Part shown: positions 14,117-22,705 of the stretch, one piece after another
Layout: each line of letters opens with the position of its first letter
How positions within the stretch are numbered: position 1 is the first letter of the stretch
Source: Leptospira sp. 96542
Lineage (GTDB): Bacteria; Spirochaetota; Leptospiria; Leptospirales; Leptospiraceae
DNA length: 41,232 bases
Assembly: GCA_029310945.1 (NCBI GenBank)
Contig: JARJFC010000037.1
Span: 1 to 41,232, forward strand
Reading direction: 5' to 3'
Program-made: the position numbers and the translations under genes
The notes under the pieces: generated by a model
Seen by the model: only the letters and a program-made list of their open reading frames with translations
Database searches by the model: none
What the model was told of the DNA's origin: nothing

Positions 14117-17096
14117 TATTTAAATCCCTTTTTTTATATTTTGTATAAAGAATATTCATCAAAATTAATATAATCCCCACTCCAAGAAAAACAAGAGCCC
14201 TCGCAATTGTGGTTGAATTTGAAAGATCCCAAAAAATGAGCCTTACCAAACATACTACCATTGCAGATAAAGATACATATCGAAACTGTTCTTCGTTCAA
14301 TTTTAAGGCCAAAAGAAAGATACAAAAAATTTCAATCATCCAAAGTAGGGTTAATACTGACGATGAAAATGACCAATATAAAAATAAAGCAACCGTGACA
14401 AAGAGCGGGTAAAACAAAATCAAATTGGATTTTGTCCTTAGATAGACGAGTATGTTTCTAACTTTTTGGAAATAAGTTTTATTCTCGATTGGAAGTTGGT
14501 TCGGCTTTGTCTTCAATAAAATGGTATAACCCGTTTGCAAAAGTATTGCGATGATACCACTCACCCATTCTTGGTTGAGCCAATGTATTGAAGGAGTTGT
14601 ATTGGAGCTAGAGATGAAGGCAACATGTATGCAGGAATACCAATACAAACAGATTGAATAAAACTGAAAACGGCTGATCTCCAATTTTTTGATACTGCTG
14701 ATTTGATTCAAAAGGAAAGAAAACAAAATCCAAACAATTGGGAGCACCTGTGATGGGACTTCCAGTACAATCACCACAGAAAGAAATATGACACTCAATT
14801 CCCAAAAATAAGCAAGTAACGGCTTCCAAATTGGGATATCGGTTTTCTTGTTTGTTGTTGCCCAATATAAAAACACAATAATGGCGAAAACTTGGATTAA
14901 CAGCCGTAATTTGATTTGCCAAAACGCTAGGTGTTCGGATTGTAGGTGCACTAAAAAGTGTGATACGATGAATAAGATAACAAATAGTATCGAAAACACA
15001 CGCCAAACTGAAAGTGCTTTTGTGAAGGGAATTAAATAATCGTTTTTTAAGACTGTTGAATGTTTGACCAGTATGTTATGAAATTCTAAATATATAACAG
15101 AAAGTAACAGCCAAATAATGCCAGGTAAAAATGGTGAATATGGTTCGGAAATAAAATATGTAAGTGTAATGATATGGAATGAAATGAGTGATGCACCAAT
15201 CATTGAAAAATAATGAAATTTATTTTCAATTGTTTTGAATTTGGAAAACAGGGTTAGCGTAAAACAAAACAACAATGTGGGTAAATCATAAAACAATACA
15301 GAAAACCCCTCTAAATTTTGAACTTTATAAAAGGTAATTATATGAGTGCAGATGATAATTGGAATGAATCCAAAACCTAAACCATTCCAGTTTTTGTATT
15401 GTCTGATGAATAATAATCCAATTCCAAGTAGAGGTAGGATTATTTCCGAATGATGTAAATGTTTTGTTTGAAAACAGATAGCAGAAAAAATAAATCCAGC
15501 AAAAATTCCAGAGGGTGAGACTCTGAATATGTTTATTTCGCTATAAATATCATCAAACGTTCGTTTGTTATTTTTGAATCTAATGTTATCGTATATTTTT
15601 AATAAAAATGTTAAAATAAGCATACAAAATGAAATGCTAATGTAACTAGTAGTCCCTAAATCATATTTATAATAATATTTTGAAATTATTTGAATTAAAA
15701 ATGTGAACAACGAAATGTGAAATAATATGATGCCGATTCGTTTTAGTAATTCTTCTTTCTCTTCTGAGCAAACAATTATGAAAGTTAAGAACAGTGTTGT
15801 TGTCAGGAGATTGATTAGTAAAAAATCAAAACCCCATCTTTTGAGTAGTAAAAATCCAACAAAAATAAGGGTGAGCGAAATTAGCGTGTCAGTGATGTAC
15901 AACCATCGAATTTTTAGTCGGGTTTTTGCTTGCCGAGCCATAAAGTAAATTGTGATAGATACTAAAATTAAAATGGGAGGGTTCCATTTTGATCCCGAAG
16001 AGTAAAAAGATAATCCTAAAAATAGGCTAAACCAGGCTGTTAGGTGGGTGAGTATCGATAGTCCTTTTGATTCTAGGCTTGCATATATTCTTCTGTAGTG
16101 TATGGAAATCGCAGGCAATCCAACAATCACTGTTCCGCCAATAGCCCAGAATTTTGAAACAAACGATTTTAGCTCTGTATTTGGGGCCGTAAAGAAATCG
16201 CTATAAATGATGTTCAAAAGTAAAAAAGATAAAATGGTTTGGATAAGGTGAAATTCCCATTTGGCACGTAAAGATAAGAAAACGCTAAATGTTGAAACGA
16301 GAACCCCTAAAAAGAAAATCATTGGACTCGAAGGTAGAATACATAGTGTGATGATACTTAGTATAATGTGTAAGCTTGCAAATTTTTGCTCCGATGAAAA
16401 CCAAGCAATTATTAGGTTGAAAAATATTCCTAGCGAAATCAAAATCAGAGCGTATATTTCGCTTTCAACCCATTTCATCCCAGGCACGGATACGCCTGCA
16501 ACACATGCAAATAAAATAACGGCACCTCCACCGCTTCGTATCCAAAACCCTACTTGATTCCAAAATTCTCTCTTAAGAAGGTAGTGTGAAACTCCGATGA
16601 GCAACAGCCCAATAGAAAATACCATTAAGAACCGCATAACTGCTGACATATTTAAGGCAGCGTAGATGCCTAAAAACCCCACACCAACCACGAAGATAAA
16701 AATTCCAAGTATACCTGTCCAATTGTCAGAAAGTTGTTCGATAAATTTTGCAAAAATCGGATTTGATTCTTTTTTGGGAACTTCTGGTTTTATAATCTGC
16801 GACCAATCAATTTTGTTTCCCGTTGGTTGGGTGTTTATTGGCTCAGGACTGGGAATCGTTTTTAGTTCTTCTTTGGTTGGTTCAACCAGTTTTGGAGAGG
16901 GCGATACTGTTTCCTTGGGAGGTATTTTTTCTTCCTTCTTTGGAAGTGGCTCTGGCACTAGGGAAGGCCTATAACTCAATTTGGATTCTAAACTTTCTAC
17001 TTTTGCTGTGAGATCCTTAATCCGGATCCATAGTATGTATGGGAAAAGCAAATAAAATAGAAGGATAACAATGACAAATAATGCAAGAATTTCCAT
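14103..17096 (-). CDS. DUF2339 polytopic membrane protein
   Basis: A 997-residue integral membrane protein with some 25 or more hydrophobic helices. Residues 1-20 form a first helix. Residues 30-110 are a proline-, lysine- and glutamate-rich cytoplasmic or periplasmic linker (PKKEEKIPPKETVSPSPKLV). The remainder is almost continuous membrane helices, starting with WTGILGIFIFVVGVGFLGIY, the conserved opening of DUF2339 proteins. Function is unknown in the family. The size fits DUF2339 members. It is the first gene of a two-gene operon with the M48 protease, with a 14-base overlap. No obvious Shine-Dalgarno sequence precedes the ATG at 17096. Confidence 0.8.
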   Translation of the reverse strand: MEILALFVIVILLFYLLFPYILWIRIKDLTAKVESLESKLSYRPSLVPEPLPKKEEKIPPKETVSPSPKLVEPTKEELKTIPSPEPINTQPTGNKIDWSQIIKPEVPKKESNPIFAKFIEQLSDNWTGILGIFIFVVGVGFLGIYAALNMSAVMRFLMVFSIGLLLIGVSHYLLKREFWNQVGFWIRSGGGAVILFACVAGVSVPGMKWVESEIYALILISLGIFFNLIIAWFSSEQKFASLHIILSIITLCILPSSPMIFFLGVLVSTFSVFLSLRAKWEFHLIQTILSFLLLNIIYSDFFTAPNTELKSFVSKFWAIGGTVIVGLPAISIHYRRIYASLESKGLSILTHLTAWFSLFLGLSFYSSGSKWNPPILILVSITIYFMARQAKTRLKIRWLYITDTLISLTLIFVGFLLLKRWGFDFLLINLLTTTLFLTFIIVCSEEKEELLKRIGIILFHISLFTFLIQIISKYYYKYDLGTTSYISISFCMLILTFLLKIYDNIRFKNNKRTFDDIYSEINIFRVSPSGIFAGFIFSAICFQTKHLHHSEIILPLLGIGLLFIRQYKNWNGLGFGFIPIIICTHIITFYKVQNLEGFSVLFYDLPTLLFCFTLTLFSKFKTIENKFHYFSMIGASLISFHIITLTYFISEPYSPFLPGIIWLLLSVIYLEFHNILVKHSTVLKNDYLIPFTKALSVWRVFSILFVILFIVSHFLVHLQSEHLAFWQIKLRLLIQVFAIIVFLYWATTNKKTDIPIWKPLLAYFWELSVIFLSVVIVLEVPSQVLPIVWILFSFLLNQISSIKKLEISRFQFYSICLYWYSCIHVAFISSSNTTPSIHWLNQEWVSGIIAILLQTGYTILLKTKPNQLPIENKTYFQKVRNILVYLRTKSNLILFYPLFVTVALFLYWSFSSSVLTLLWMIEIFCIFLLALKLNEEQFRYVSLSAMVVCLVRLIFWDLSNSTTIARALVFLGVGIILILMNILYTKYKKRDLNNDSQ

Positions 17097-17241
17097 TAGC
17101 TACAAACTAATGGATTTGAAGGTATATTTGTAAATATGTTTTTGTTATTTGGAAGTTTGCTTTTTTCTGTTAGTCGTACAGGTAAAAAAGTTTTTGGAAC
17201 GTTGAATCATTTAATTGATTGACTTCGCTTACAAGAGGTTA

Positions 17242-17817
17242 TTAGATCTCTATTTCCTGGTATTTTTCGTTGTATTGAGTCACTTTGTTTTTTGAATAAA
17301 TTTGCACTGCAGTTCCCGCTTGGATTTCTTTTCCTTTGATTCTAAATGGTTTGGGGCAAATGATTTGTATATTTGTAACATCATATTTTTTGTTCTGACC
17401 CATTGTCAAAATCATACTTGAAGGAGATAATTCACAGTTAGTTGGTATTTGATGATCAAACAAAGTTTGATCCATTGTAGAAATGATTTTATTTGGTATC
17501 TCTGGCATTTGTCTGCCAGCTAACAAATTTTTATAAATGAGTATGGTACCTTTTTTCCACACATGCGCAAAGGATTTGCCAAAACTAAGGTCTGTGATCA
17601 CTTGATCCTCATTTAAAACAATTTTTTCAATTTGTCCCGCATGGCTTAAATATATTTGAGAACCTGATTTAAAAGTAGTACCTTGGAAGATCGTATCCTT
17701 TTCCAAAATGAAGCTGGCTGGAAATTCCTCTTGGGAATGAAGATTTAAGTTGAGAAGAAGCGACAAAATGTAAGTGGTAGCAGGAAGAATTGATTTTAGG
17801 CTCATATTGTTTTTCAT
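17242..17817 (-). CDS. Hypothetical secreted protein
   Basis: A 191-residue protein with a signal peptide (hydrophobic stretch ILPATTYILSLLLNLNLHSQ) and predicted cleavage near residue 28. The mature part is beta-rich with several short repeated strand patterns (KDTIFQGTTFKSGSQIYLSH and RIKGKEIQAGTAVQIYSKN look like related halves), suggesting two similar small beta domains. There is no catalytic motif. The start has TGGAGT eight bases upstream. It lies 18 bases after the FG-GAP lipoprotein gene and is almost certainly co-transcribed with it, so a joint extracytoplasmic role is likely. Confidence 0.55.
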   Translation of the reverse strand: MKNNMSLKSILPATTYILSLLLNLNLHSQEEFPASFILEKDTIFQGTTFKSGSQIYLSHAGQIEKIVLNEDQVITDLSFGKSFAHVWKKGTILIYKNLLAGRQMPEIPNKIISTMDQTLFDHQIPTNCELSPSSMILTMGQNKKYDVTNIQIICPKPFRIKGKEIQAGTAVQIYSKNKVTQYNEKYQEIEI

Positions 17818-17835
17818 CTTTGTGACTCCATTTTT

Positions 17836-19677
17836 TTAATCAAAATGCCAACTATGAAACTTAAAATGATTCATAGCAAAGGCACTACCTAAAGTTTGTC
17901 CACTATTTGTAGAAAGAATGAGTGTTGGTGTCTGGCCAATGCTCAAGTCAATATTTCCTGGTCCAAAAATAGGGAAACTTCTATAATGGTAGATTGTGTT
18001 GGAAGCTGGAGCAGACACAAAGATATCAGCTAGACCATCTCCATTTATATCTTCGAGTTTTATAGACTGGCTGAAACCAGAACCAGAGCCGACAAGTGTG
18101 GAGATGGCGCTCCCTCCTAAACTTAAATCTACATTTGTAAAATTTCCATTGTTATTTGGGAAAAGATAAACCGAACCTTTTCCCCCTGACGCGTTGATCG
18201 AGCCAACAAGCAGTTCTGGGTATCCATCAGCATTGACATCTCCAACTGACAATGAGGAGCCGAAGTTACAAACATTGGATGCACAAGATCCATTTGATGG
18301 TCCCACCAAAAACGAGTTTGGTGTAGATTCAAAAGGAGTCGTACTGCTACAATTTGAGTGAAAAAGAAAAACAATTCCTTGGTTGGTATTAAACCCAGGT
18401 CCCCCTGCACTTAAATCAGCACAATGGTCTCCGTTCAAGTCACTAAGGACAAGCGAGGTGCCAAAACCACACCCGCCTGTAAATGTGCAACCAGGAGAAG
18501 GCGAGGTTGGGCCTTCTAAGTATCCTTGAGGGGTGGGAGGTAAAATTCCAGCATTGGATATATAGATATAGATTCTGCCTTGGCTTGCATTGTATGTGCT
18601 AGCGGAAATGACCATATCGATGTAACCGTCTCCATTGATATCCCCAATGGCGGTTTTCGTTCCAAAGTTATCGTTGGCTCCTGGGATGTAAGTGAGACTC
18701 GCCGTTGTTGTATTTTGGGTTGCGATTCCGTTCGTTCCTTGGCTATAGAATATGAATGCTTCATCATTCCATGGTGATGAAAAGATTGCGTCGTCATAAC
18801 CATCGTTGTTTACGTCTCCTCCTACTGTAAATGCACCTAACCGACCTCCTGCGTTCACTCCTGAAAAAATGGTGTTTGCCAAACCACCAGAATTTAAGTT
18901 TTGGTTTTGGATTCCATTCGAGCCCAAACTTAGAAAAATATAACTCCTTCCAAGAAAGGGAGAGTAGGCCTGGCTTCCCACAATCATATCAGCGTAACCA
19001 TCACCATTGAAGTCGCCAGCCCCGATGGAACTTCCAAAAAAAGTTCCAGTCACCCCATCGGTAATAATCGTATTTGGTAAGTTAGATGGTACGCCCGTAT
19101 TTTCATTAGAAAGATAAATGAAAGCATAACCCGTTGACGATTGCCCCAAGGTTGCCGTAACGTAAAAATCAGGAAAACCATCCCCATTGGTATCTTGATT
19201 GGTTCCTTTTGTAACGTTGATGTTCTTCCTGAGTCCGACTGGTCCGTGTTCGCCGATTCCTTGGATTGAGATTGAATGTTTTGTTCCGAGTTGCCAATGT
19301 GTTCCTGTCAGAGCCCTCGCAGGTAGTGCGTATCTCCATGTCCCATTATTTACGGTAACGACGGATTCGAATAGGTTATCGAGTGTTATTGATACAAGTG
19401 AGACTTCAGGATTTGCTTTTCCAACGATGAACCCCGTCTGAACCAGGGAATTATTGGAAAGATTGGAAATGGAAACTGGATTGTACAGGCTTAAAAGAAT
19501 AAACAATTCCCATAAAGTGAACTGATCATCTTTCGGGCAAAAGTAATTGGGAATTTTTACCAAACATTCTGCATGTGGTCGGATGATTGGGTTTGTCCAA
19601 CAATTGATTACTAAAATTACGCACCAAAATGGGCTAGAAAATTTAAAACATCTTTCGATCGTTTTCCAGCCAAACAT
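17836..19677 (-). CDS. FG-GAP repeat lipoprotein (integrin-alpha-like propeller)
   Basis: A 613-residue surface or periplasmic protein. I chose ATG 19677 rather than the longer frame (19716) because TAGGAG lies seven bases before it and a signal sequence begins there; VINC may be the lipobox. After an Ig-like segment (about 65-160), at least seven FG-GAP repeats follow. Each has a calcium loop of the D-x-(N/D)-x-D-G-x-x-D type: DTNGDGFPD, DFNGDGYAD, DVNNDGYDD, DINGDGYID, DLNGDHCAD, DVNADGYPE and DINGDGLAD. Together they form a beta-propeller as in integrin alpha chains. Such proteins usually mediate adhesion or ligand binding. It is followed by the small secreted protein in one operon. Confidence 0.8.
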   Translation of the reverse strand: MFGWKTIERCFKFSSPFWCVILVINCWTNPIIRPHAECLVKIPNYFCPKDDQFTLWELFILLSLYNPVSISNLSNNSLVQTGFIVGKANPEVSLVSITLDNLFESVVTVNNGTWRYALPARALTGTHWQLGTKHSISIQGIGEHGPVGLRKNINVTKGTNQDTNGDGFPDFYVTATLGQSSTGYAFIYLSNENTGVPSNLPNTIITDGVTGTFFGSSIGAGDFNGDGYADMIVGSQAYSPFLGRSYIFLSLGSNGIQNQNLNSGGLANTIFSGVNAGGRLGAFTVGGDVNNDGYDDAIFSSPWNDEAFIFYSQGTNGIATQNTTTASLTYIPGANDNFGTKTAIGDINGDGYIDMVISASTYNASQGRIYIYISNAGILPPTPQGYLEGPTSPSPGCTFTGGCGFGTSLVLSDLNGDHCADLSAGGPGFNTNQGIVFLFHSNCSSTTPFESTPNSFLVGPSNGSCASNVCNFGSSLSVGDVNADGYPELLVGSINASGGKGSVYLFPNNNGNFTNVDLSLGGSAISTLVGSGSGFSQSIKLEDINGDGLADIFVSAPASNTIYHYRSFPIFGPGNIDLSIGQTPTLILSTNSGQTLGSAFAMNHFKFHSWHFD

Positions 19678-19727
19678 AGAATATCTCCTATAATGAACTT
19701 TGGTGAACTTCATCACAATTTATGCAA

Positions 19728-20366
19728 TCATATATTCCTAATTTCCTTTTTCTGGGCTAAATAAAAACCGATTGCATCTTCCAGGCGATCATCACCCCAA
19801 AATAATTCGTTCTGATAAAGGAAGGAAGGTGCTCCAAAAATTTTATTCTGAATTGCGAGTTCTGTTTGGGATCGAACTAGCTCTTTTACAGAATCAGAAG
19901 TAGAATGTTCTAATATTTCATCTGCGTTTGGAAGTAGGAGTTCTCTTTCCAATATTTCTTTTAGGATTCGTTTTTCTTTGGTATCTTTGCTGTCTTGGAA
20001 TTCATATTGAAAGACTGCTTGGACATACTTCCATTGAAGAGGGGAAGAAGAGAGAGCATAAAAAACTCGCGTTGCATGTAACGAATAAGCAGGGAATTCG
20101 ACTGGCCTTTGGAAAGGTAGATTGTATTTGGTGGCTTGTCGTTTGACATCTTTCCACATATACTCACCTTTTGCTGGAAATATATTGAATGGGCTCGTAT
20201 TCCAGCCGTTATTTTTAAATACCACTCCGAGTAGAAAGGGACACAAACATATGTTTTCCTCTTGGAAGTTATGTATAAAAAATTTTTTGATTCGAAAGAA
20301 CGAAAGGTATGAATATGGACTCGCAAAGTCGAAGAAAAAATAAAATTTGTGATCGTCTGGATTCAT
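19728..20366 (-). CDS. DsbA-fold isomerase (2-hydroxychromene-2-carboxylate isomerase-like)
   Basis: A 212-residue thioredoxin/DsbA-fold protein of the HCCA isomerase/GST-kappa group. The start FYFFFDFASPYSYLSFFRIK matches the family's FDFxSPYSYL signature, where the serine takes the place of the catalytic cysteine and binds glutathione. IFGAPSFLYQNELFWGDDRL is the family's conserved G-x-P-(S/T)-F...WG-x-D-R-L end. I prefer ATG 20366 because family similarity begins there; the frame is open to 20447 but that extension looks non-coding. No cysteine pair suggests an isomerase or transferase rather than a disulfide oxidoreductase. The substrate is unknown; aromatic degradation is the usual role. 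It is divergent from the SnoaL-like gene. Confidence 0.8.
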   Translation of the reverse strand: MNPDDHKFYFFFDFASPYSYLSFFRIKKFFIHNFQEENICLCPFLLGVVFKNNGWNTSPFNIFPAKGEYMWKDVKRQATKYNLPFQRPVEFPAYSLHATRVFYALSSSPLQWKYVQAVFQYEFQDSKDTKEKRILKEILERELLLPNADEILEHSTSDSVKELVRSQTELAIQNKIFGAPSFLYQNELFWGDDRLEDAIGFYLAQKKEIRNI

Positions 20367-20489
20367 TTGTATAGAATAAACTCTGGTATTGATTTGGACA
20401 GATACAGTTACCAATATAATATTGAATACAGTATCATCATTTTGCAATATTTTACTTTACGATTGTTTCTCGCAATGAATTGTCTGAGT

Positions 20490-20849
20490 ATGGATCGAAA
20501 TAAATTTATTGATTTATGGTTAGAAGCTTGGAGTGGGTTTGACATTGAAACTTTGTTTGGGTTTTATGACTCTGAATTTATTTACATCGATCCAATGTTG
20601 AAAAGGCCAATCACTCGGAGGAAAAGTTTCCAACTCTATTTGGAAAATTTACAATTACAATTTCCGAACTGGCATTGGCAGAGAGAGGAATTGGTTTCTC
20701 ATGGAAATCTTTCTTTTTTGAAATGGTCTGCCTCTTTTACGAACAGTAAAAAAATTTACGGGATGGATGTAATCGAGTTTGCAGATGGCAAAGAGAAAAT
20801 CAAACGAAATGAAGTTTATTTTGATTCACGTTTGGTGTTTCCTGTGTGA
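20490..20849 (+). CDS. SnoaL-like (NTF2-fold) protein
   Basis: A 119-residue protein with the cone-shaped NTF2/SnoaL fold pattern: an N-terminal helix (FIDLWLEAWSGFDIETLFGF), then YDSEFIYIDPMLKRPITRR, where the family has its D-x-V-Y-x-D-P strand, and later strands WSASF and MDVIEFADGKEKIKRNEVYFD. Members act as small-molecule isomerases, hydratases or binding proteins; nothing shows which. The frame is open upstream to 20349, but family similarity starts at 20490 (an alternative ATG is at 20475). It converges with PYP1 about 105 bases away. A functional link to the light-sensing locus is not shown. Confidence 0.65.
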   Translation: MDRNKFIDLWLEAWSGFDIETLFGFYDSEFIYIDPMLKRPITRRKSFQLYLENLQLQFPNWHWQREELVSHGNLSFLKWSASFTNSKKIYGMDVIEFADGKEKIKRNEVYFDSRLVFPV

Positions 20850-20954
20850 TGAGAAAATTTATGAATCAAAATACAAAAACTCATTTTGGGAAAATGTAAT
20901 CATCCTAAATTTCTTATACCAAAGACAAAAATTGTGAGGAGTAAAACTTGGCCT

Positions 20955-21326
20955 TTATTTTGGTTTTACAAAAATCCAATTCGTATTTGAGTTTTTATCG
21001 ATGTAGAGGTGAATCTTTACATTGGTTGGCTTCATCTTGTATGTAAAAACATAACTAAAACTTGTATCCAATTCTTTTTTTAGAATGCCTTCTTTGAATT
21101 TCCCATAAAAAAGTCTGTTGTTTGTGCAAATTGCAATTTCTGAAAAAAAGTTTTTTCCGATGGCTGACTGGATGGGAACATTTGCTAAATCTGATTCGAA
21201 TTTATTGTACAGAAGGATTTTGCCTGTCTCGTCTACCTTTACAATACCAAAGTTTAAAGCATCTGCCTCCATTTGGTTAAGAGTAGGAAGTTTAGATAAA
21301 AACGAAGGTTCTATAAAATCTGACAT
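20955..21326 (-). CDS. pyp: Photoactive yellow protein (PYP1)
   Basis: A 123-residue PAS-fold blue-light receptor that covalently binds p-coumaric acid. From residue 24 it aligns without gaps to Halorhodospira halophila PYP as I know it. IGKNFFSEIAICTNN contains the chromophore-attachment cysteine (Cys67, Cys69 in H. halophila). Tyr40 and Glu44 correspond to Tyr42 and Glu46, which hydrogen-bond the phenolate. FTYKMKPT contains equivalents of Tyr98 and Met100. Thr50 and Arg52 are replaced by Ala and Val, and the residue before the cysteine is Ile instead of Pro. CCAGGAG precedes the ATG by about ten bases. It is divergent from the MCP gene. About 54 of 100 residues are identical to PYP2. Confidence 0.93.
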   Translation of the reverse strand: MSDFIEPSFLSKLPTLNQMEADALNFGIVKVDETGKILLYNKFESDLANVPIQSAIGKNFFSEIAICTNNRLFYGKFKEGILKKELDTSFSYVFTYKMKPTNVKIHLYIDKNSNTNWIFVKPK

Positions 21327-21457
21327 AGTTTAATGACTCCTGGAAAATATGATCCGTAAAAATTTTAATTTAAATCGAATGTTTTGAAATTTTGCACGGT
21401 TTATATGTTTGACTTGTCTAAACAAAAGTAGATGAAATTTTTTAACGGTACCATTCA
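21327..21457. promoter_or_regulatory. Divergent control region between PYP1 and MCP genes
   Basis: 131 AT-rich bases separate the two divergent starts. On the minus strand they contain the PYP1 ribosome-binding site (AGGAG, around 21336-21343). On the plus strand TTGACT (21409-21414) is a -35-like hexamer without a clear -10 partner. The arrangement would allow coordinated expression of photoreceptor and transducer. I see no strong palindrome. Confidence 0.35.
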
Positions 21458-22705
21458 GTGAATTCGATCCAAACTAAAAATAGTAGCCGTATCCAAATAA
21501 ACAAAATTTATCTGATTGATAAAATCATACTTTTTTGCCTAATCATTTGCACTTCTGTGATCGTTATTAGTTGGTATTGGGAACAGGAATTTAAAAGTTA
21601 TCGTACAGAAATTGTATTTGTTCTCATTTTGGTGCTTATCCTAAGTATCGTACTAAAAATATTTAAGTTCAAAATTTTTAAAACAATCACAGAACCAGAA
21701 GTTTTTCGTGCGGATCCAGTCCTACTTTTAGCTGCTGTTGGACTTGACCTAAAAGAATTTTCAAATTTGATCAATGCAAACTTACTCGAATTAGATGGTT
21801 TGATTGTTGATGTAGGAACCCATCTTAACGAGTTGAATGGTAAAATTTCGCAAATGAGTGAAGACATTGGTAATGTATATACCATTGTTTCTCAATTGGC
21901 ACAACAAGAAGTTACACTCATGGATGCAGTTAGCAAAACATCTTCTGAAATAAATATCATGTTTGATATTGTCAATTCTGTGATAGATGAAATTCAACTT
22001 AGAAATAAAACGATGGAAGAACTTGCACTTAGGAGCAGTAATGGCAGGGAGAAAGTAAGAAATACGGAAGAGACAATCCAAAGAATCGCAGAATCATCAG
22101 ATGGTGTACTCAAACTCATTGATTTTATAAATGGAATTTCGAAAGAAACCAATTTACTTGCGATCAATGCATCCATAGAAGCTTCGCATTCAGGAACAGA
22201 AGGAAAAGGATTTACCGTCATTGCAGATGAAATCCGGAAACTGGCTACTTTGACTGCACAAAATGCAAAAGAAGTCACAAAACAGTTACGGAATAATATT
22301 TCAGATTATACCCTAGCATTCGAAGCAAGTTCTGAATCAGGAAAAGCATTTGAATACATTGCTTCTGAGATACATATTGTTCACCAAACAATTGCGGAAG
22401 TCATTCAATCAATAGCAGAATTAAAAACTAGAGGGTCAACGATCTTAGAAAAGGCCAATTCACTTGATGAAATTGCGGCAAAGGTTCGGGATACATCTGG
22501 TGAAGTTTATGGTGAGATCATAAGTATTAATTCTTACTTAGAGGAAACAAAACAACTTTCTGATAATATTTATGGCGAATGCATTCAAATGAAAGAATCC
22601 AAGGAACTATTGAATAACCTAACCAAAAAGATGCAGGATAGAGTACAGGAAATCAATGAAGAAACAGATGGGTTTTTGAAGAATGAAAATCTTCTTCAAA
22701 GTTGA
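21458..22705 (+). CDS. Methyl-accepting chemotaxis protein without sensor domain
   Basis: A 415-residue transducer of the chemotaxis system. Two membrane helices (about residues 22-43 and 49-68) are joined by only a few residues, so there is no periplasmic ligand domain, and no clear HAMP domain follows. The rest is cytoplasmic coiled coil with the MCP hairpin tip at about 225-260: ISKETNLLAINASIEASHSG and GKGFTVIADEIRKLA. This region binds CheW and the CheA kinase. The start is GTG with a weak ribosome-binding site, so the exact N-terminus is uncertain. It is divergent from PYP1 and overlaps the ammonia lyase gene tail-to-tail by ten bases. Lacking its own sensor, it is a good candidate to receive signals from PYP; that link is inferred. 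Confidence 0.88.
   Translation: MNSIQTKNSSRIQINKIYLIDKIILFCLIICTSVIVISWYWEQEFKSYRTEIVFVLILVLILSIVLKIFKFKIFKTITEPEVFRADPVLLLAAVGLDLKEFSNLINANLLELDGLIVDVGTHLNELNGKISQMSEDIGNVYTIVSQLAQQEVTLMDAVSKTSSEINIMFDIVNSVIDEIQLRNKTMEELALRSSNGREKVRNTEETIQRIAESSDGVLKLIDFINGISKETNLLAINASIEASHSGTEGKGFTVIADEIRKLATLTAQNAKEVTKQLRNNISDYTLAFEASSESGKAFEYIASEIHIVHQTIAEVIQSIAELKTRGSTILEKANSLDEIAAKVRDTSGEVYGEIISINSYLEETKQLSDNIYGECIQMKESKELLNNLTKKMQDRVQEINEETDGFLKNENLLQS

Noticed and set aside
19678..19716. The longer N-terminus of the FG-GAP lipoprotein.
   Set aside because: A strong ribosome-binding site and the signal sequence both point to ATG 19677; the extension is basic and would precede the signal peptide.
20935..20960. 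A GAGGAG sequence followed by TTG that could start a plus-strand gene antisense to PYP1.
   Set aside because: The frame reads across the clearly coding PYP1 gene and gives no protein-like sequence.
21409..21414. TTGACT as a classical -35 element for the MCP gene.
   Set aside because: No matching -10 hexamer lies 16-18 bases downstream, so I did not call a promoter; the region is listed only as a shared control region.
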